From Streptomyces sp. MST-110588 (GTDB taxonomy: Bacteria > Actinomycetota > Actinomycetes > Streptomycetales > Streptomycetaceae), in the NCBI RefSeq assembly GCF_022695595.1, contig NZ_CP074380.1, positions 4,943,501-5,007,500 on the forward strand: a stretch of 64,000 nucleotides of DNA, given 5' to 3'. A model generated the notes under the pieces. It did no database searches. It had not been told where the DNA came from and saw only the letters and a program-made list of their open reading frames with translations. The translations under genes and the position numbers were made by a program. Shown here in pieces: positions 62,253 to 64,000 of the stretch. Numbering within the stretch: the stretch's first letter is position 1; each line of letters opens with the position of its first letter.

Positions 62253-63260
62253 ATGGATCTCGACGTCTTCGTCACGGCCCACCGCGCCGAATGGGACCGC
62301 CTCGAAGAGCTGCTGCGCCGCCCGCGCCGCCTCTCGGGCGCCGAGACCGACGAACTCGTCACCCTCTATCAGCGCACCACCACCCACCTCTCCCTCCTCC
62401 AGTCCAGCGCCCCCGACCCGGCGCTGATCACCCGCCTGACCACATTGGTGGCCCGCGCCCGCAGTACGGTCACCGGCGCGCGAAAGGCGTCCTGGCGGGA
62501 CGTGGCCCGCTTCTTCACCGCCTCCTTTCCCGCCGCCGTCTACCGCCTCCGCCACTGGTGGATACCGACCGCGCTGCTGTCCACGGCGGTCGCCGCCCTC
62601 ATCGCCTGGTGGATCTCCGCCCACCCAGAGGTACAGGCGTCCATCGGCGCCCCCGAGGACCTACGGGAGATGACCCGCCCCGGAGGGCAGTACGAGACGT
62701 ACTACTCCAGCCACCCCGCCGCGTCCTTCGCCGCCCAGGTGTGGACGAACAATGCCCGCGCGGTGGCCCTGTGCCTGGTCCTCGGCGCGTTCCTCGGCCT
62801 GCCTGTCCTATGGGTGCTCTTCCAGAACGTGCTCAACCTGGGCGTCGGCCTCGGCCTGATGTCCTCCGCCGGCCGCCTCGACACCTTCCTCGGCCTGCTC
62901 CTCCCGCACGGCCTGCTGGAACTGACGGCGGTGTTCGTCGCGGCGGGCGTGGGCCTGCGCCTGGGATGGACGGTCATCGACCCCGGGCCCCGCACCCGCC
63001 GGGTGGCCCTCGCCCAAGAGGGACGTGCGGCTCTCGGTGTCGCCATCGGGCTGGCGGTGGTGCTCTTCGTCTCGGGCGCACTGGAAGGCTTCATCACCCC
63101 GTCCGGCCTGCCCACCTGGGCCCGTATTTCCGTCGGTGTCGCCGCTGAGCTGGCCTTTCTGCTGTACGTATACGGAGTGGGCCGACGCGCCGCACGCTCC
63201 GGTGAGACGGGCGACATCGACGCGACCGACCGCGACGCCCTCACTCCACTGGCCGCTTGA
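62253..63260 (+). CDS. Stage II sporulation protein M (SpoIIM) family membrane protein
   Basis: A 335-residue membrane protein. It begins MDLDVFVTAHRAEWDRLEELL, an N-terminal helical cytoplasmic domain of about 95 residues. Five to six helices follow (TALLSTAVAALIAWWISAHP; ARAVALCLVLGAFLGLPVLWVLFQNVLNLGVGLG; LPHGLLELTAVFVAAGVGLRLGW). The polar helix with NVLNLG and the LPHGLLEL motif are SpoIIM/DUF95 hallmarks. ATG 62253 follows GAGGAGC. In Bacillus SpoIIM acts in wall hydrolysis at engulfment; in Streptomyces the role is not known. It is the last protein gene before the rRNA operon. Confidence 0.91.
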   Translation: MDLDVFVTAHRAEWDRLEELLRRPRRLSGAETDELVTLYQRTTTHLSLLQSSAPDPALITRLTTLVARARSTVTGARKASWRDVARFFTASFPAAVYRLRHWWIPTALLSTAVAALIAWWISAHPEVQASIGAPEDLREMTRPGGQYETYYSSHPAASFAAQVWTNNARAVALCLVLGAFLGLPVLWVLFQNVLNLGVGLGLMSSAGRLDTFLGLLLPHGLLELTAVFVAAGVGLRLGWTVIDPGPRTRRVALAQEGRAALGVAIGLAVVLFVSGALEGFITPSGLPTWARISVGVAAELAFLLYVYGVGRRAARSGETGDIDATDRDALTPLAA

Positions 63261-63313
63261 TGTGCGTACGCCAGTCCTGACCTGCTAATCTCCTCAGTGA
63301 CCCACGAAACCCG

Positions 63314-63342
63314 TTGACAGGGGTGACGCGGGGAGGTAGATT
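63314..63342 (+). promoter_or_regulatory. rRNA operon promoter 1
   Basis: TTGACA (63314-63319), a 17-base spacer and TAGATT (63337-63342): near-consensus vegetative promoter, the most upstream of the array before 16S. Confidence 0.75.
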
Positions 63343-63359
63343 CGAACGGTTGCCACGAG

Positions 63360-63389
63360 TTGGACAAACTCGTCCGCGACAGTTAGTCT
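63360..63389 (+). promoter_or_regulatory. rRNA operon promoter 2
   Basis: TTGGAC (63360-63365), an 18-base spacer and TAGTCT (63384-63389). Confidence 0.45.
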
Positions 63390-63463
63390 TCTATCTGCTT
63401 CGACCGGAAATCAATTCGGTGAAGCACTCCCGAATCTTCAGCAGAAACGTCAAGTCGATTCAT

Positions 63464-63493
63464 TTGGATCGCCCGAAACGCTTCTGCTAAAGT
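63464..63493 (+). promoter_or_regulatory. rRNA operon promoter 3
   Basis: TTGGAT (63464-63469), an 18-base spacer and TAAAGT (63488-63493), within the shared block TCTGCTAAAGTCGG. Confidence 0.55.
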
Positions 63494-63566
63494 CGGGAAA
63501 GCCGAAAGGCAAAACCTCCGACGGGTAATCGGAACCGAATTCGAACCGGAAACGGAACGGAATGAG

Positions 63567-63660
63567 GATCTGCTAGAGTCGGAACCGCGGAAAAGCCGAA
63601 AGGCCGGACCGCACCGGCGGAAATCAGGCCCGGAAGGATCTGATAGAGTCGGAAACGCAA
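63567..63660 (+). promoter_or_regulatory. rRNA operon promoters 4 and 5 (no clear -35)
   Basis: Two near-identical blocks 70 bases apart, GGATCTGCTAGAGTCGGAA (from 63567) and GGATCTGATAGAGTCGGAA (from 63637), each hold a TAGAGT -10 hexamer (63574 and 63644). At -35 there is only purine-rich sequence (GGAAACGGAACGG-like), not TTGACA. The blocks resemble the -10 region of promoter 3. S. coelicolor rRNA operons are known to carry several tandem promoters. Confidence 0.6.
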
Positions 63661-63813
63661 GACCGAAGGGAAGCGCCCGGAGGGCCCGGTGAGACGGGAC
63701 CGAAGGAAGCGTCCGTTCCTTGAGAACTCAACAGCGTGCCAAAAGTCAACGCCAGATATGTTGATACCCCGTCCACCGGTCATCGGCCGGAGGATGAGGT
63801 TCCTTTGAAAAGC

Positions 63814-63862
63814 CCACCGGCACCGTGATGGTGCGGGTGGCACACACAGCGAGGACGCTGTG
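63814..63862 (+). other. rRNA leader hairpins
   Basis: CCACCGGCACC-N5-GGTGCGGGTGG (63814-63840, one mismatch) and CACAGCG-AGGA-CGCTGTG (63845-63862) form two adjacent stems. They lie in the leader between the conserved TTGAGAACTCAACAGCGTGC (63719-63738) and the 16S start, probably serving transcript processing or antitermination. Confidence 0.6.
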
Positions 63863-63926
63863 AACGGGCGGCTTATTCCGCTGTCCGTTCCGCTCTCGTG
63901 TGTGTTGACCCGATTACGGGTAAACA

Positions 63927-64000
63927 TTCACGGAGAGTTTGATCCTGGCTCAGGACGAACGCTGGCGGCGTGCTTAACACATGCAAGTCGAACGATGAAC
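63927..64000 (+). rRNA. 16S ribosomal RNA, 5' end (cut by window edge)
   Basis: The universal opening AGAGTTTGATCCTGGCTCAG starts at 63934, followed by ACGAACGCTGGCGGCGTGCT and AACACATGCAAGTCGAACG, as in Streptomyces 16S. Only about 74 bases are inside the window. The mature 5' end is placed at about 63927 by comparison with typical annotations. Confidence 0.98.

Overview
The window reads as a high-GC actinobacterial chromosome, almost certainly Streptomyces. Codon third positions are nearly all G or C, GTG starts are common, many genes overlap by GTGA or ATGA, and typical Streptomyces families are present (WhiB, DUF5753/XRE with DUF397, DUF6879 and DUF7848 partners, DUF3499, DUF5719). The right edge enters a 16S rRNA gene whose opening matches Streptomyces. 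From memory, the gene order resembles the S. coelicolor SCO30xx region; I could not check this by search.

Layout. 0.1-3.5 kb: STAS anti-anti-sigma protein, a GHKL anti-sigma kinase-like protein, and a secreted pair (LPQTG surface protein and a neocarzinostatin-fold-like membrane protein). 3.6-8.8 kb: POT peptide transporter, a response regulator/sensor kinase pair whose regulator is frameshifted here, a GtrA protein and an I42 (chagasin-like) inhibitor. 9-13.5 kb: purK-purE-membrane dipeptidase overlap in one operon, followed by a second M19 paralogue that has lost every metal ligand. 13.7-17.4 kb: SDR, UDP-glucose dehydrogenase, acyl-CoA dehydrogenase.

17.6-20.6 kb: an accessory island of nine small minus-strand genes centred on an XRE/DUF5753 regulator. 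Two near-identical 16-base motifs lie in front of its two main transcription units. 20.7-31.3 kb: five LytR-CpsA-Psr (LCP) glycopolymer ligases with a GT2 transferase and a thioesterase. 31.5-38.7 kb: TIGR03089 protein, PGRP-type amidase, mannose-1-phosphate guanylyltransferase-like enzyme, AlkA-like glycosylase, and the F420 genes fbiB-fbiA.

38.8-54.5 kb: cysteine dioxygenase, whiB with its own promoter region, a giant membrane GT2 with a DUF5719 protein, a degenerate metallopeptidase, DUF3499, lactate permease, then manB, Trm112-like protein, SIS protein (frameshifted) and manA. 54.6-63.3 kb: CDF transporter, fused fructose PTS enzyme, sahH, conserved hypothetical, and divergent RDD and SpoIIM-like genes. 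63.3-64 kb: rRNA promoter array, leader and 16S start.

Together the central 20-54 kb makes activated mannose (ManA, ManB, ManC-like), transfers sugars with GT2 enzymes, attaches glycopolymers through LCP proteins and remodels wall (amidase). It sits with F420 maturation and WhiB in an order also remembered from Mycobacterium (whiB2-fbiA-fbiB-manC-LCP-TIGR03089 and DUF3499-manB-SIS-manA-sahH). The most unusual items are the M19 pseudoenzyme, the XRE island with its paired motif, the LCP quintet, two apparent single-C deletions in C-runs, and several 7- or 8-base intergenic tandem arrays.
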